This document shows positions 23,793 to 35,399 of a stretch of 64,000 nucleotides of DNA, in pieces. The stretch spans positions 7,116,473-7,180,472 of the forward strand of contig NW_023503423.1 of the NCBI RefSeq assembly GCF_014529535.1. Direction: 5' to 3'. Numbering within the stretch: the stretch's first letter is position 1; every line of letters begins with the position of its first letter. A program made the position numbers and the translations under genes. Origin of the DNA: Bradysia coprophila. Lineage: Eukaryota; Arthropoda; Insecta; Diptera; Sciaridae. The notes beneath the pieces are model-generated. The model had not been told where the DNA came from. It searched no databases and worked only from the letters and a program-made list of their open reading frames with translations.

Positions 23793-25267
23793 ATTAGATA
23801 CGCGGGAAAACGTTCATCTACTATGAAGTTAACAAATTTAAGAATCCACCTGCTACGAAAATGTATGAAACTGTCAAGGCCGTTTGAAATGCCATCCACG
23901 TTAAAAAAGTGTCATACAAATGAATTAATAAACGAAACATTTAAGGAAACTTAAGTGAAGTTACGCCTGAAAGTGTAGTATCTTGAAGATGATCTTTTCT
24001 TCGTGACCTTTCCAAGTGTAGAACTTTGAGTATAGCACGGTTGAAGTAATGCCGTTAGAAGTTAGCATTTTTAGTTGAATTTTAAGAATCAAATTGGGAG
24101 ATTATGACTCTCATCGCTTCGAATTAAATAGTATTCGAACAGTAAAAGTTTCGCTAAAGGAACGACCATTTGGTAATTGGATTAAATGAGAAAAAAAAAC
24201 AGCAGAGCTTGTACTCTAACTTAAAAATAGATTTTTTTTAATGCACGACTTCCACCCACTTATTACAGGACATTCAATTTGTATACCTTCCAATATTTCC
24301 ATTCGTTTTTTTATTGTCGGTATTTCATACAGGTAGCTGGTAGCTGCTATGCAATTTTACCTCATTAATTAGTAAAACGGCGTTTTACGTTTACCAATGC
24401 ATATCTACGTCCTTTCCCACGCTTTTACATTCAAATTTTGAAAATGATAATGAAGTTTCGCTATTAAGTTTAGTTGATAGCGAGCCATCGATTGTGCTTA
24501 ACGTTATTTGTTCTGTGTTTGACAAAAAAAAAAACAAAAGAAATCGAACATAAAAAGTAAATTATAACGCTGAGGATTATTTGGAATAAACGAACATCAT
24601 TGTTTATGGAAACATATCTACATTTTGTCTCAGCTGACATTCCGATTCGTTTCTCAATTTGACGGATTCGAGAATTTGTAAAGACATTTTTGATTTGATT
24701 CCAAACCTAAGTCCACCTGTACACGCAAAGGCAAACCCATAGTAGCGGAGTAATAGATATTTATGCTACTAGAACTGTAAAACGGTATCTCGGTTCAAGA
24801 TGGAGGCCTTTAACAGACCTTTAGGTGTTACGGAAATGTAAATGGCGGTTCCTTCATATGAAATATGCATTTACATTGCCTAATCATATAAAACACAGTA
24901 TGTACGTGGTTCCAAAGTCGAAATACCACGCTCCCCTTTGTGTCGAGCTATAACGTCCCCACACATCAAAACACAAATTACTAGTAAACTGTAGGAATCT
25001 CAAATAATCTATAGTATTGACTCCACAAGGCGTTATGGCATAGCACACATCATCATTAAGGCCATTCTTAATGACTGATGATCTCGACCTTATTCCCGAA
25101 AGGATTTTCGCTTATTTTCTTAGTGGATAGATGGACAGCTTTGTTCTAATCGACGAAGAATGTAATTCACAATTTGTCAAGCTCATTCATGTACCCTGTC
25201 GGACTAATAAAAAATCTGGCACTGATAACTCATGCTTTTGGTATGTAGAAAAAAACAACATGCACAC
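23793..25267. other. Intergenic DNA with conserved block (copy 3), upstream of gene D
   Basis: No gene supported. At about 24390-24530 lies the third copy of the intergenic block: ATGCAT, CCTTTCCCACGCTTTTACAT, GATAGCGAGCCATCGATTGT and GCTTAACGTTATTTG. It is 3.3 kb upstream of the gene D start codon. Confidence 0.45.
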
Positions 25268-26400
25268 TAGGGTGGGTCTGGGTCGTATTTTAATTTGGTT
25301 TTTATTTTAAAAGGCCTGGCCCCAGGCTGTACTCAGAATTCACCAAGGAATCCGAAACAGCAAAAAAAATTTTTTTTTTAATTCATTTTTCCCTTGCCTC
25401 GAGGCTGATTTTTGATTTTTGGGGTAGTAGCATGAAATTGCTCACAATGTTGACAGATATCTCGGGCAGTTGGGAACAGAAGACATTGCTGCTAACTGTA
25501 GTGAATAGCTGAGGAGTCCATAGAAATACCATAAGAACGTTGTTGTTCTTCGCCTTCACTCGGGCAGGGTAACTCTGTCAGTGTTTCCAACTAAGACTTT
25601 TCAACCAAAAATTTCAACTGTATTTGCAAACAAAATCGGCAAATCACGACATAATACATCGTGTGAGGTATGTCTGAACAGGTAATTTCGCAGAGACGTT
25701 TTTTGAAAACAAGTTGAAAAAACTCACAGGAGCTTTGTTTTTGAAGCCCAAAGTTGGCAATTTTTTGTTAGAATGAAAAAGTTAAATGAACAAAAAAGGT
25801 TCTAATCTGGTGAAATTGATAGTTTTATACCTATTCACCCCAAATAAACGTAAATTCGTCGATTTTTGTTCATTTAACTTTTTCATTCTAACAAAAAAGT
25901 GCCAACTTTTGGCTTCAAAAACAAAGCTCCTATGAGTTTTTTCAACTTGTAATCATAAAACTTCTCTGCAATGGATTCTCTATGAGATTACCTGTTCAGA
26001 CATACCTCACACGATGTATTATGTCGTGATTTGCCGATTTTGTTTGCAAATACAGTTGAAATTTTTGGTTGAAAAGTCTTAGTTGGGAACACTGACAGAG
26101 TTACCCTGCCCGAGTGAAGGCGAAGAACAACAACGTTCTTATGGTATTTCATAGCTGGACTCCTCAGCTATTCACTACAGTTAGCAGCAATGTCTTCTGT
26201 TCCCAACTGCCCGAGATATCTGTCAACATTGTGAGCCATTTCATGCTACTACCCCAAAAATCAAAAATCAGCCTAGAGGCAAGGGAAAAATGAATTTTTA
26301 AAATTTTTTTTTGCTGTTTCGGATTCCTTGGTCAATTCTGAGTACAGCCTGGGGCCAGGCCTTTTAAAATAAAAACAAAATGAAAATACGACCCACCCTA
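25268..26400. mobile_element. 1.1-kb palindromic element (TA-type foldback)
   Basis: Ends TAGGGTGGGTC and GACCCACCCTA flank two arms of about 540 bp that are near-complete inverted copies, pairing through GGCCTGGCCCCAGGCTGTAC, GCAGTTGGGAACAGAAGACA, GCCTTCACTCGGGCAGGG and ACATCGTGTGAGGTATGTCT. The loop is near 25790-25870. No ORF. Terminal TA dinucleotides suggest a Tc1/mariner-type target, which is inference. Arm mismatches are few, suggesting recent origin or ongoing correction between arms. Confidence 0.85.
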
Positions 26401-27827
26401 GTCCACATATGGGATTCCTAAAACCCCCCACACATAACTAATTACTTCTCTGTTAACAGAAACTCTCTAAGTACCATTTTTCCCAAGATATTTCAATTTT
26501 ATTAAAATCCAGTATGGCCGCCGGAAGCCATTTTGTTAGGAGGCCTGAAATAGTACTGACGCTTTACATTCGTTAATACCTTTCAAACAAAAAAAAATGC
26601 ATGAAATTCGGTCAAAATTTACTCGAGATATTGACAAAATACTCCACGTTCACTGTACGGCCGAGTAGCCAGATAAGAGCTCACTCCAAGAGACCTAGCT
26701 CACGCTCCGGAGAACATAATTTCAAAAACTTTTTTTTCCCTGATTGGTACGGTCAATACCTATCTAAAAACAGACGAAATATGTTCAAATGTGGCCGACC
26801 TACAAGCAAAAACTGCTTGCCGCCCTGTGCCTGTTTCACACCAAGGGGTCTAACTCACGAGTCGGTCATCCGATTTCCATAAACTTTTTTTTTGTCATTG
26901 CAGCGTGATTTAGAGAATGGAGGTTTGAAGTTAACATAAAAGAATTTTTTAATGACTTTGATAACTTCAGCAGTCAAAAAAAAATCCTCGAAGAAATCAC
27001 GAATCCAATGAAAATGAAATCGCCCAAAAACCACTTTCAGTTGAAGTGTGACGCAGGTCCCTTTTTCCACTTACAAAAGAACTGATATCGGTGGGAGCGA
27101 CGTTTACAGCTTCGATGGTGATAAAGGGACTTGTGTCACACCATAATCGTATCCTCTCTTAAACTCAGCCGAAAGGCATGGTTAGACACTTAAAATGGTC
27201 AAAAGCGAAAATTGCAAAACACCCTGATACACAGGTCGGCTAGAATCTAAAACTCTATAACTTTGTCTTTTAAACGAACTTTCTGTCTGCCCATAGCTCA
27301 ATAGCTTAAAACACTCAAAGCTCCGAAATTATTGGCTCTTATGAAAATTCCTTCAAATCAGTTTCTATGAATTATATCTTTAGCCAAATTTAGCCAAATC
27401 CACGGAGTAGATCAAAAGTTTTGCCGTAACGAATAAAGTACGTAACAAAGGTTGGTAAAATCTTTACCGATTTAACCGTGTGATATCTCGTATGGATGTG
27501 CCCGAAATTACGAATAAAATAATTCGGAGGTAGTAGGAGCGAAGGGGGAAAAGTCAAAAAGTTCTAGACGGGGCCGGTCGTATGAAAGTGGACGCTTTCT
27601 GAGAATTAAAAAGTTTTCAAAAGAAGAACAATTAATTAGTTCTGCGGAATTATTTTTTTACATTTTTGAGTATGTTAGGACTTGCGTCACGGCGTTAGTG
27701 AGGCGCCATGAACAGACCTGATTTACCCTTTCTGGATTCACAGAGCAAATATTTATTACTTAAAATTATTTCTTATCAAACAAGTCTTTACTTTGTTCCG
27801 TCAGATATTAGAAATTTAATCCGAAAT
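26401..27827. other. Repeat-rich DNA upstream of gene D
   Basis: 26560-26770 resembles, at low identity, the arms of the palindrome at 36700-38076 (words on CTCGA...GGCCGAGTAGC and GATTGGTA). 27020-27145 is the GTGTGACGCAGGTCC/ACTTACAAAAGAACTGATAT repeat and folds back on itself (GTGATAAAGGGACTTGTGTCACACC at 27118). 27240-27340 is one inverted unit of the 147-bp repeat of 5400-6030. 27500-27700 carries the inverted left part of the same element, ending GGACTTGCGTCAC at 27688-27700. No gene. Confidence 0.5.
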
Positions 27828-30800
27828 ATGGATAACCCACCGAGCAATCGGTTACGAAAAATTGCGGCTGGTTTTATCTTTTTAATGGTGTTCGGAATTT
27901 TACACACTTGGGTAATATTTCCGCCGATTCTTAGAGCTATACTTCGAAGCGTAAGGCCAAAATTGTAATGAATGATGAACGAAGACAATTCACGTTAAAC
28001 CGTAATTTTACAGCAAGTCGTTCTCAAAAATGGTACGCAAATGCGTGATATGTACAATGCTCTACCCTTCCCGTTGATATTCAAAGTACACCTTTTCAAT
28101 GTCCTCAATCCGGATGAAGTTATGAAAGGTGCAAAACCCAAGCTACAAGAAGTTGGGCCTTATGTTTTCGAGTATATTCAATGTTGGCCGTTTCGCTATT
28201 TGTCAAAGTAAAATTTGTGTTCCATCCATCTAGAGAATGGAAAATCAAAGTTGATCAAGTGGAAGATCTTGCAGACGACACAATCGAATTCACTGCAATA
28301 AATCATTTCATCTTTAATCAAACGTTATCCAATGGACTGACTGGGGACGAAGAGATAACGGTTATCAATCCATTATTGACGGTAAATGAAACATGTTCTC
28401 ATACCATGTCGGTGGAAATTTTATTTTTAATTTGGATAATCCAATAATTCAAGTCGTTAGCACTTTCGATCAACAGGGACAGAGCTCCAATGTTAGAAAT
28501 GATTTCAAAAGGTGAACCAAATTTTCTGGGCACAGACCTAAGCCTAAAATTTACGTTTGTATTGTCCTCATAGCAATCAACGATATTTTTCACGAGCCGA
28601 AGACAGCTTTCTGGACTGGCAGAGCGATGGACTTGTTATATGACGGCTTTGATGTAGATTGCACCTCAGAAGATTTTAATTCGAAAACAGTTTGCTCTGT
28701 ATTCGATACTGGTGAAGTTAAGGCTGTATCTCCGAAAGATGGCGTCGAAAATGTGTTTCGATTTTCACTGTTTCAGGCGGTATTCTGATAATTTATAGAG
28801 ACTCCTGTACGCATAAACAGAAACTATATGCAAAACAATATTAACAGGCAAATGGAACCGAAGCCGGTCGATATAAGACGTTCCGAGGTGTGAAAAACAT
28901 TTTAAATTTGGGAAAGGTTATCGAATTCAATGGAGAACCGGAACTTGACATTTGGGACGGTGATGAGTGCAACGAACTTCGTGGAACAGAGTCGTCCATA
29001 TTTCCTCCATTTGGGGTGAAAGAAGACGGAATTTGGGTCTTCGAAGCTGGCATATGTCGTTCGATGCAATTGAAATACGCGAAACCGACGAAATATCACG
29101 GAATTCCAACGCTTCGATTTCTTGCTGATTTTGGTGACAGTGCAGTGAGTAGATCATTATTGCTCCCAATAAATGATTAGAAGTGAATTAGAATGAACCT
29201 CGTCCATTTATTTTTCACTACTCGCTTAAGTTGCTGGATTCTTTTGAAAAACGACCTGCCGAAATCGAACGCTTTTTCCAGTGGACTTTTTTATATATGC
29301 CTAAATACGTATTGGTCCCTAGACGCCAAAAATATATTTTTTGAAATTCGTCGATGTTTTTGCGCCAAGCGAAAAGTGATTGAAAACCGAAAATGGGCAC
29401 TTTTCTCCGGCTACACGACCACACGCATAAGGTCGTGTATGGTGTCATTAGAAACGTAATTGCATGTACTTTCGGTGTAAATATTATGTGGGGGATAAAA
29501 TGCACCACTGATGAGTTACGAGCAGTTTCAAGAATGTGTAAGGTAAGAGTTTGATTATTTAGGCGATTTTCAGACGGCCTTTTTGGCACCAATATACCTG
29601 CTGCATATAAAAAAGTTCGCTCGAAAATGCGTCCGATTTCGGCAGGTCATTTTTTAAAATAATCCCTCCCAGTGTAGACAGATTTAAACGTTTTCAAGCA
29701 TGAGTGGTACTCTAAATAGAGTACTGAGACTTGACAGTGTATCAAGCATATTTTGGCAAAAAGTCTAGCCATGCGCATTTAAAAGTATCGTCATTATTAT
29801 AAATTTCGTTTTTCTCATATTTTGCTTACTTCTCTCATTTTTCCATATACTCCATATACTCCATGTACACATGGAGAAATAAGAGAAGTTGGAGAAATAA
29901 GAAATTTATAACAAGACGGCAATTCTAAATATGCTTGGCTGTAGAACCTTTTTCATATAAAGTAGTACTCTGTTTGGCAGCTGTCACACGAAGCACTTTT
30001 GCTTGAAGTGCGTTGGTTGCAGGCAAAAACATTGTTGAGAGAACCGGCATTCGACTGTTAGATGGCCCTAGGTTTCGGTAATGAAAGGTTATTAAAGAAT
30101 AGAACCATAAGTAGCGAGACTAGTATAGTGTAATGATCTAGCCTCAAAGCCTTTGTGGGTGGTTAAGGCATTTTAAGCATATTTTGTTGTTACTAATTTT
30201 TTCAGGTAGATGAATCGATGTACTGTTTTTGCAGCAACAATAAATGCCCACCGAAAGGAACCTTAGATCTTTACCCATGCACCGAGTTACCAATCGTTGC
30301 ATCGATGGTAGGTGATATCAATAAATTCTGGCCCATGAAAATATGCGACCTTTTTTATTAGCCACATTTTTGCAATGGCGATCCAGCATTGTTTGAGAAG
30401 ATCGAATCTGAACTGAAACCCGACAAGGAAAAACATCTCAACTTTATAGATTTCGAAATTGTGAGAATATTTCGCTTCAATTTTCGACCATTTTCTGGTT
30501 GTTGAATATTTCTCAATTGTAGATCTCCGGCACGCCAATGTCTGCCGCAAAAAGGATACAATTGAACATCGATTTGGTGCCGCTACAGGAAATCGAAGTA
30601 ATGAAAGAACTTCCTGAGATGTTATTTCCGTTGCTATGGTTAGAAGAGGGTGCAGACCTTAACAAGACATTTGTTAACATGCTGAAGTATCAACTCTTTC
30701 TGTTAGTGAAAGAAATTCATAAAATCAACATGCAAAATAATCACAGAAATTCCAGGGGCTTAAAATTTCAGACGGCTGTGAAATGGTTAACGCTACTCAT

Positions 30801-30984
30801 AGGTCCGATCGGTGCAGTAATTGCTATGTATGGAGACTATAAGATACGTCATGTCGGTGAGATCACCAAAGGCGTAAAAGTTGCACAGGGGAAAGTTACA
30901 TCTAACGACAATGAAATTGCATCCAAAGCTTTTAGTGCGGCGATTGAAAAATCGGAACAATCGAGCGTAAAGGAACGATATTGA
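27828..30984 (+). CDS. SNMP1: SNMP1-like sensory neuron membrane protein, copy D (type II)
   Basis: CD36-family SNMP1 paralogue. Ten exons: 27828-27950, 28014-28171, 28234-28381, 28454-28511, 28574-28779, 28848-29144, 29239-free boundary then 30206-30307, 30362-30460, 30523-30701, 30756-30984; that is, intron 6 runs 29145-30205. GT-AG junctions, 532 aa. Starts MDNPPSNRLRKIAAGFIFL; an in-frame ATG at 27708 extends the frame but is not shared by paralogues. Conserved blocks: EEWKIKVDQVEDLADD, GDECNELRGTESSIFPPFGV, CFCSNNKCPPKGT, GTPMSAAKRIQLN, LNKTFVNML; second helix after GLKFQTAVKWLTLLIG; tail ends KERY. Intron 9 (30702-30755) is 54 nt with no stop in frame, so its retention would insert 18 residues just before the C-terminal helix. 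Poly(A) signal AATAAA at 31265-31270. Intron 6 carries two transposon copies. Confidence 0.92.
29239..29663. mobile_element. TIR element in intron 6 of gene D
   Basis: Imperfect inverted ends of about 55 bp: left CTTTTGAAAAACGACCTGCC then GAAATCGAACGC and GTCCA/CTTTTTTATAT words; right ATATAAAAAAGTTCGCTCGA then CGATTTCGGCAGGTCATT. Related to the element in intron 3 of gene C. Frames at 29193-29459 and 29218-29592 are inside it and show no domain. Confidence 0.7.
29695..30012. mobile_element. Short dispersed inverted-repeat element (copy 2) in intron 6 of gene D
   Basis: Begins CAAGCATGAGTGGTACTCTA and ends TTTGGCAGCTGTCACACG followed by CTTTTGCTTGAAGTGCG, the same inverted ends as at 416-553. 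Longer than that copy; the middle contains an inverted ATTTATAA pair. Non-coding. Confidence 0.5.
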
Positions 30985-31396
30985 AAAGGCGACGACTAAT
31001 TCCACATCCCTAATTTTTTATTGCAATTTCTCTTATTTAGAAAAGTTCTGCTAATGGTCTATTGAAGTAATTGATATTAACAAACAATCGATGGTATTTT
31101 GTTATTTAGAAAATAGTTCAGTGAATCCTCTGATGCATGGGGATAATTGTTTGTTTCGTCTAACGCTCTTATCGCTGTCGGCTTAGCTTAAAGAAAATCG
31201 ATGACCGAATATGCGAGGAGGCCGTTATTCGTTTGCGCTTTCACAAGGGTTTCCAAAGGTTTTCAATAAAGTTGTGGATTTTCTTTGAATAAACCGTAGT
31301 TTTTTTTTAGTAAAAAAGAATTCTGAACAAAACTTAAAAGAAAAATTGTGTCGTGAGAATAGCTTACCCATAGGAGCAACACACTTCTAGCATGAG
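30985..31396. other. 3' flank of gene D
   Basis: 3' UTR with AATAAA at 31265-31270. A GTCTAACGCTCTTATCGCTG word near 31158 resembles the core of the intergenic block seen at 7515, 13580 and 24390. Confidence 0.45.
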
Positions 31397-32944
31397 TAGA
31401 GGTGTGCGCCAGTCAAAAATTCTCGGCGGCGGCTAGCCGAGTGTAGATGTGCCGGCGGCGGCGCGCTGAAAACGATATTTCTCGGCGGCTCGGCTCAGCC
31501 GCGGCGCGTCGATATATTTTGAATAATTTAAAAAAAAATCTAAAAATTCATAGAAAAGTCAATGTTTTTCAAGATAGTTAGTCATAAGAATACCTACTTC
31601 ATTTCTAATACAAGAATTATGAGTTCCTGTGAACTCTGATGTAAAGCCAACAAAGTTTAATTTTTATTTAGTGAAACATACTAGACATCAAAATCTGAAG
31701 TGAAAGCATTTTCGCTCATAATGTCCACAGCTGGGCTTGAACTAGCAACCCCTGGATCATAAATCCAGCGCCTATCCAACTCGACCAACTTCATTTCTTT
31801 CAAATTTTGAATCTTTGAAAATTTAATTCGAAGATAAATAAACTGGGTTTGCTAATAGTCGAAAGAACAATGAAACTTCTAAAGTTCGTTGTTAAAAACT
31901 AATTATTTTAGAGGTACGACTCGAGTTTATTTTTCATAAAATGCAGAGGGATGGTCCATAAAGTACGTAACTCGAAAGAGTCACAGGTAGGTCTGGACAT
32001 ATTGTTACAGATAGCGCAAAATATTCAGAACTATATGGAAACGTAATTACGAGATATAATGATAAGTCTGCAAAATGCAGATTTTGTGGATCGCCAGAGC
32101 TTTAAAAAATTTAGTTTAGTTTAATTTACAATCCAATCGACGTTATTCATTTCACATACGATTTACACGTTATAATAAATACTGTATGTTTTACAGCCAC
32201 TGAAGATGCCATCCAATGTGATGCGCGAAATATTTGGCAGAAATAAAGACAGACAAAATGCTGAGCTACATGGTCTTTTCTTCAAGGAAAGAAACAGAAA
32301 ACATAAAAAAATCGACAGCTCATTGAGTGGAATTTTTATCACTCAAAAAAGAACATGTATAATAACTACGTAAATCGTAAAGTTGGTAATGCATGTGGAA
32401 TGAATAGCGTCGATCGGATTGTAATAGTTACTTCTTATAATTCCGAGACTGTCCTAGGCGGTCCTAGGAAGTCACTAGTGACTCACTAGAGAGTAAAAAA
32501 AACTCTTCTTGAAATGCAAGGAGAGGTAAGAGTCGACTAAAATTTCTTTTCAAAAAATACAAATTCAACACAAGATATTTGTAATATGACATTGAGGCAG
32601 ATTGCGATTTTAATTTAATTTAATTTAGTTTTAAGTTTATATCGATGGAATATTCCATATACCTAAACAATAATAGAAATTATGCTTTTAAAGACATAAC
32701 GCGTTAAGAACGAAGATTTGCGATTGCTACCATTCAAAGAAACGCTAAGCTCCATCGGAGAAATTTAAAATCGTGATTCGTGATATTTAGTTGAACGATG
32801 CCCTAAACTTATTTTGTTGTCCAGCCGATGAAAACAGTCGGCGGCTGGCGGCGGCTGATGTCATATTTTTGTATCAGCGGCGGCGCTCGGCTGAGTAACT
32901 CCAGCCGGCGGCGCGCCGGCTGAACTCGGCGGCGCACACCTCTA
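31397..32944. mobile_element. hAT-like non-autonomous element with SINE-like insert
   Basis: Inverted ends TAGAGGTGTGCGCC and GGCGCACACCTCTA, with the exact 8-bp duplication AGCATGAG at 31389-31396 and 32945-32952. Both subterminal regions are unusually GC-rich (CGGCGGC repeats) against an AT-rich middle. No transposase frame recognised. It inserted into a copy of the short dispersed element (the target reads CATGAGTGGTAGTCTAAATA). It contains a tRNA-like segment at 31722-31796. Confidence 0.9.
31722..31796 (-). pseudogene. tRNA-like segment, probably SINE-derived (anticodon loop TAT)
   Basis: Read on the minus strand: a perfect pol III A box (TGGTCGAGTTGG), an anticodon arm CTGGA-TTTATGA-TCCAG (anticodon TAT, Ile), and a B-box-like GTTCAAGCCC. 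The T stem has a mismatch and the acceptor arms do not pair, so a working tRNA is unlikely. Best read as a tRNA pseudogene or the head of a SINE carried inside the hAT element. Confidence 0.5.
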
Positions 32945-32952
32945 AGCATGAG

Positions 32953-33080
32953 TGGTAGTCTAAATAGGGTAATGAAACTTGACAGTATGTTACACAACTG
33001 TAAAACATTGTAAATAAACCATTTCATACAAAATAGTACTCAATTTGGCAGTTGTCGACTGTGATAACTTTTGCTTGAAG
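32953..33080. mobile_element. Short dispersed element (copy 3), split by hAT
   Basis: Runs from TGGTAGTCTAAATAGGGTAA to TTTGGCAGTTGTCG...CTTTTGCTTGAAGTGCG; its left tip (TCTAGCATGAG) lies on the other side of the hAT insertion at 31386-31396. Confidence 0.55.
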
Positions 33081-33900
33081 TGCGTTGATATGAGCCTTCT
33101 GTTCCTTTGCCTGTTCTTAAGTTCTTAGACTGCATAGTGTTCATTTATCACGTTCAGAAATTGAATCCGAACGAACCACATTTATTCGTATGTCTATTGT
33201 CTGAAGAATTGTAGAAAAATTGTTCTTTGAATTCTTCTGAATTACTCGGGATCCCTGCGACATGGGCGCATTCGCTGATTATTATTGGAAATTTTCGGTT
33301 TTTATCTAAAAGCAGCTCGTTTGGGTTTATGTATTTTAGGCCAACATACACAGATGGGGTAAAAATGCAGATTATTAGGAGCATTTCAGCCATAGGTTGC
33401 TTCGATACGCTCTTTCTCTGTCATAGTGTGTGTAATATGTCGATTTTTAACGGAGTAGGAGGCTTGGACTGGCCATGGCCATACCTGTCACTTGGGTTAA
33501 TCAATTCTTTTGTGTCGTTATATCGGTCGATGCAAAAAGATTAGAAGAAGCTGGTTTTCATGCGGGAATATCAGAAACTAAAGAGAGGAGCTTATCCGAT
33601 TAGCAACAGGATCGGATGACCTTGACAAACTGGTTGCAGATTAGCAGAAATTTTTCTAGATTTTTGAGGCGTTGAAAGTTGTACATTTACAATGCGTCTG
33701 CAAATACGAATGTAACAATCAGATTTAACATGTATGGTAATTAATGCAATAAATGCATTTGAATACCAAGTGAGGATTTAACGGTGTTTATGTATATTGA
33801 ACATTATTGCTTCAAGATTGATGTAATTGATTCTCATCAAATTAAATGCAATGTGGAACTCACCCATTTGTTTATGTAAATTTTCAATGGTTTAGTAGGC
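33081..33900. other. Intergenic DNA without recognised features
   Basis: The frames at 33154-33393 (minus) and 33227-33544 (plus) overlap on opposite strands, have no recognisable domain and no paralogue in the window; not called as genes. Confidence 0.4.
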
Positions 33901-33914
33901 ATTCCATTTTCAGA

Positions 33915-34998
33915 ATGGCATGTCTTTGTAATATAGACGTGGTTTTTGTGAAATCTAATGGGTTTAACCAAATGGCATGGATTTAGTTAAATAACATGGG
34001 TCATGTTATTCAACTAAATCCATGCCCATTCATTCAATCCGTTCTATTTCACAAAAGCCATGACTATGATACATGGTTCAAGGTACACAGTATAGGGTAT
34101 TGGGTAAATGGTTACGCTGAATCTGTTCCTTCTTTTGTTAAATGTATCGTTTATGTTTAATGATTTTACTTCTTTGGTTTTACCCAACATTTTACTATAG
34201 AAAGGATTAACAGCCAGATTTCGTCTCTTTTCTTTTTCAACATTGTCGTAAACAGATGACTAGACGGTCAGTTAAAATTGTGTTGTATGCTTGCTAAGAG
34301 GACCAAAAGAAAAGCTGTCAATTCGCTGGGCGAAATCTATCGCTTTCGCCCCTCAAATTGACATTTGCTTACTTTCGGTCCTCTTAGCAAGCATACAAAA
34401 CTTAATACGTACATTCTTCGACATTTCAAATGTCTCACTGTCAAATTTTTCTGAGAATTTCATTGTGTCATTGCGAATTCGCAATGACATTCTTTGAAAA
34501 AAAATGACAGTGAGACATTTGAAATGTCAAAGACTGTAACTCTTTCGGCCTCCTCAATCGACACGTAAATAACTATTTTCATGTGTCGGGCCGAAAATGA
34601 GGGAGTTTTGAGATTTTTCTCTGGTTTTCGACCCCTTACATGAAAATGTTTTTGAGTTTCTGTTATGGACGATTGATTTTAGGCACTTTCGCATTTACAA
34701 CTCGCGAAATTGCCTAAAAACAATCGTCCAAAACAGATACACAAATAACTATAAATGCCTCCTGGCTTAAAAACAGAAATGGCGACTATGTTTGTTTACC
34801 TGAATAGAGTAGCAGCATACCTCCTTTGCACTTTTTCAAGTTATATAACTAACGCACAACGACTACATATGATTTCTAAGCGCATCATTGTACGCTAATC
34901 CTTAGTTTCCTCTTACCAAAAAAGAACTCCGTGTGAGAGACAAAATTGTTTATTTGACAGTTTGCTCTCTCACGGCTCTCTCACGGAGTACTTTTTGT
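33915..34998. repeat. Cluster of five separate palindromes
   Basis: Inverted repeats in a row: about 33925-34075 (TGGCATGGATTTAGTTAAAT against AACTAAATCCATGCC), 34283-34398 (TTGTATGCTTGCTAAGAGGA), 34417-34533 (GACATTTCAAATGTCTCACT), 34658-34738 (CTGTTATGGACGATTGATTT) and 34917-34998 (AAAGAACTCCGTGTGAGAGA against TCTCTCACGGAGTACTTTTT). Each has its own arm sequence, so these are different small foldback elements, not one family. Confidence 0.7.
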
Positions 34999-35399
34999 TG
35001 AGTGGAATGGACATTTAACTGCCACAATCACTCATCTAACATTCAAATCTACAGATCACACACAAACGGTTTCAGTTAACGTTTTTTGGCATTAAAATTG
35101 GCTTCGAACTCTATTGTCACGGGTCACGGTATTAAAATTTCTTTCGAAGAACTTTCCGTACGTTTTGTTTAGGGTGCCAATTACACCGAACTATTTTGTG
35201 GTCAGAATTTAACGAAACTGAAGGCGGAATTTGGGAGGAAAGAGAGCGCAAATCATAGGTGTTAGGAATGTAAAGGCTTTTCGGTTTCCAACCGCCATGA
35301 TACACGGATGTTTATATTTTCAATAAATTGACTATATTACTGCATTAACATCCTTGGCGTACGTCGTATGTATGATATTGCTATATAGGCTCCACCCGA

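Noticed and set aside
31722..31796. Functional tRNA-Ile(UAU)
   Set aside because: Acceptor arms do not pair and the T stem has a mismatch; kept only as a tRNA-like pseudogene or SINE head.
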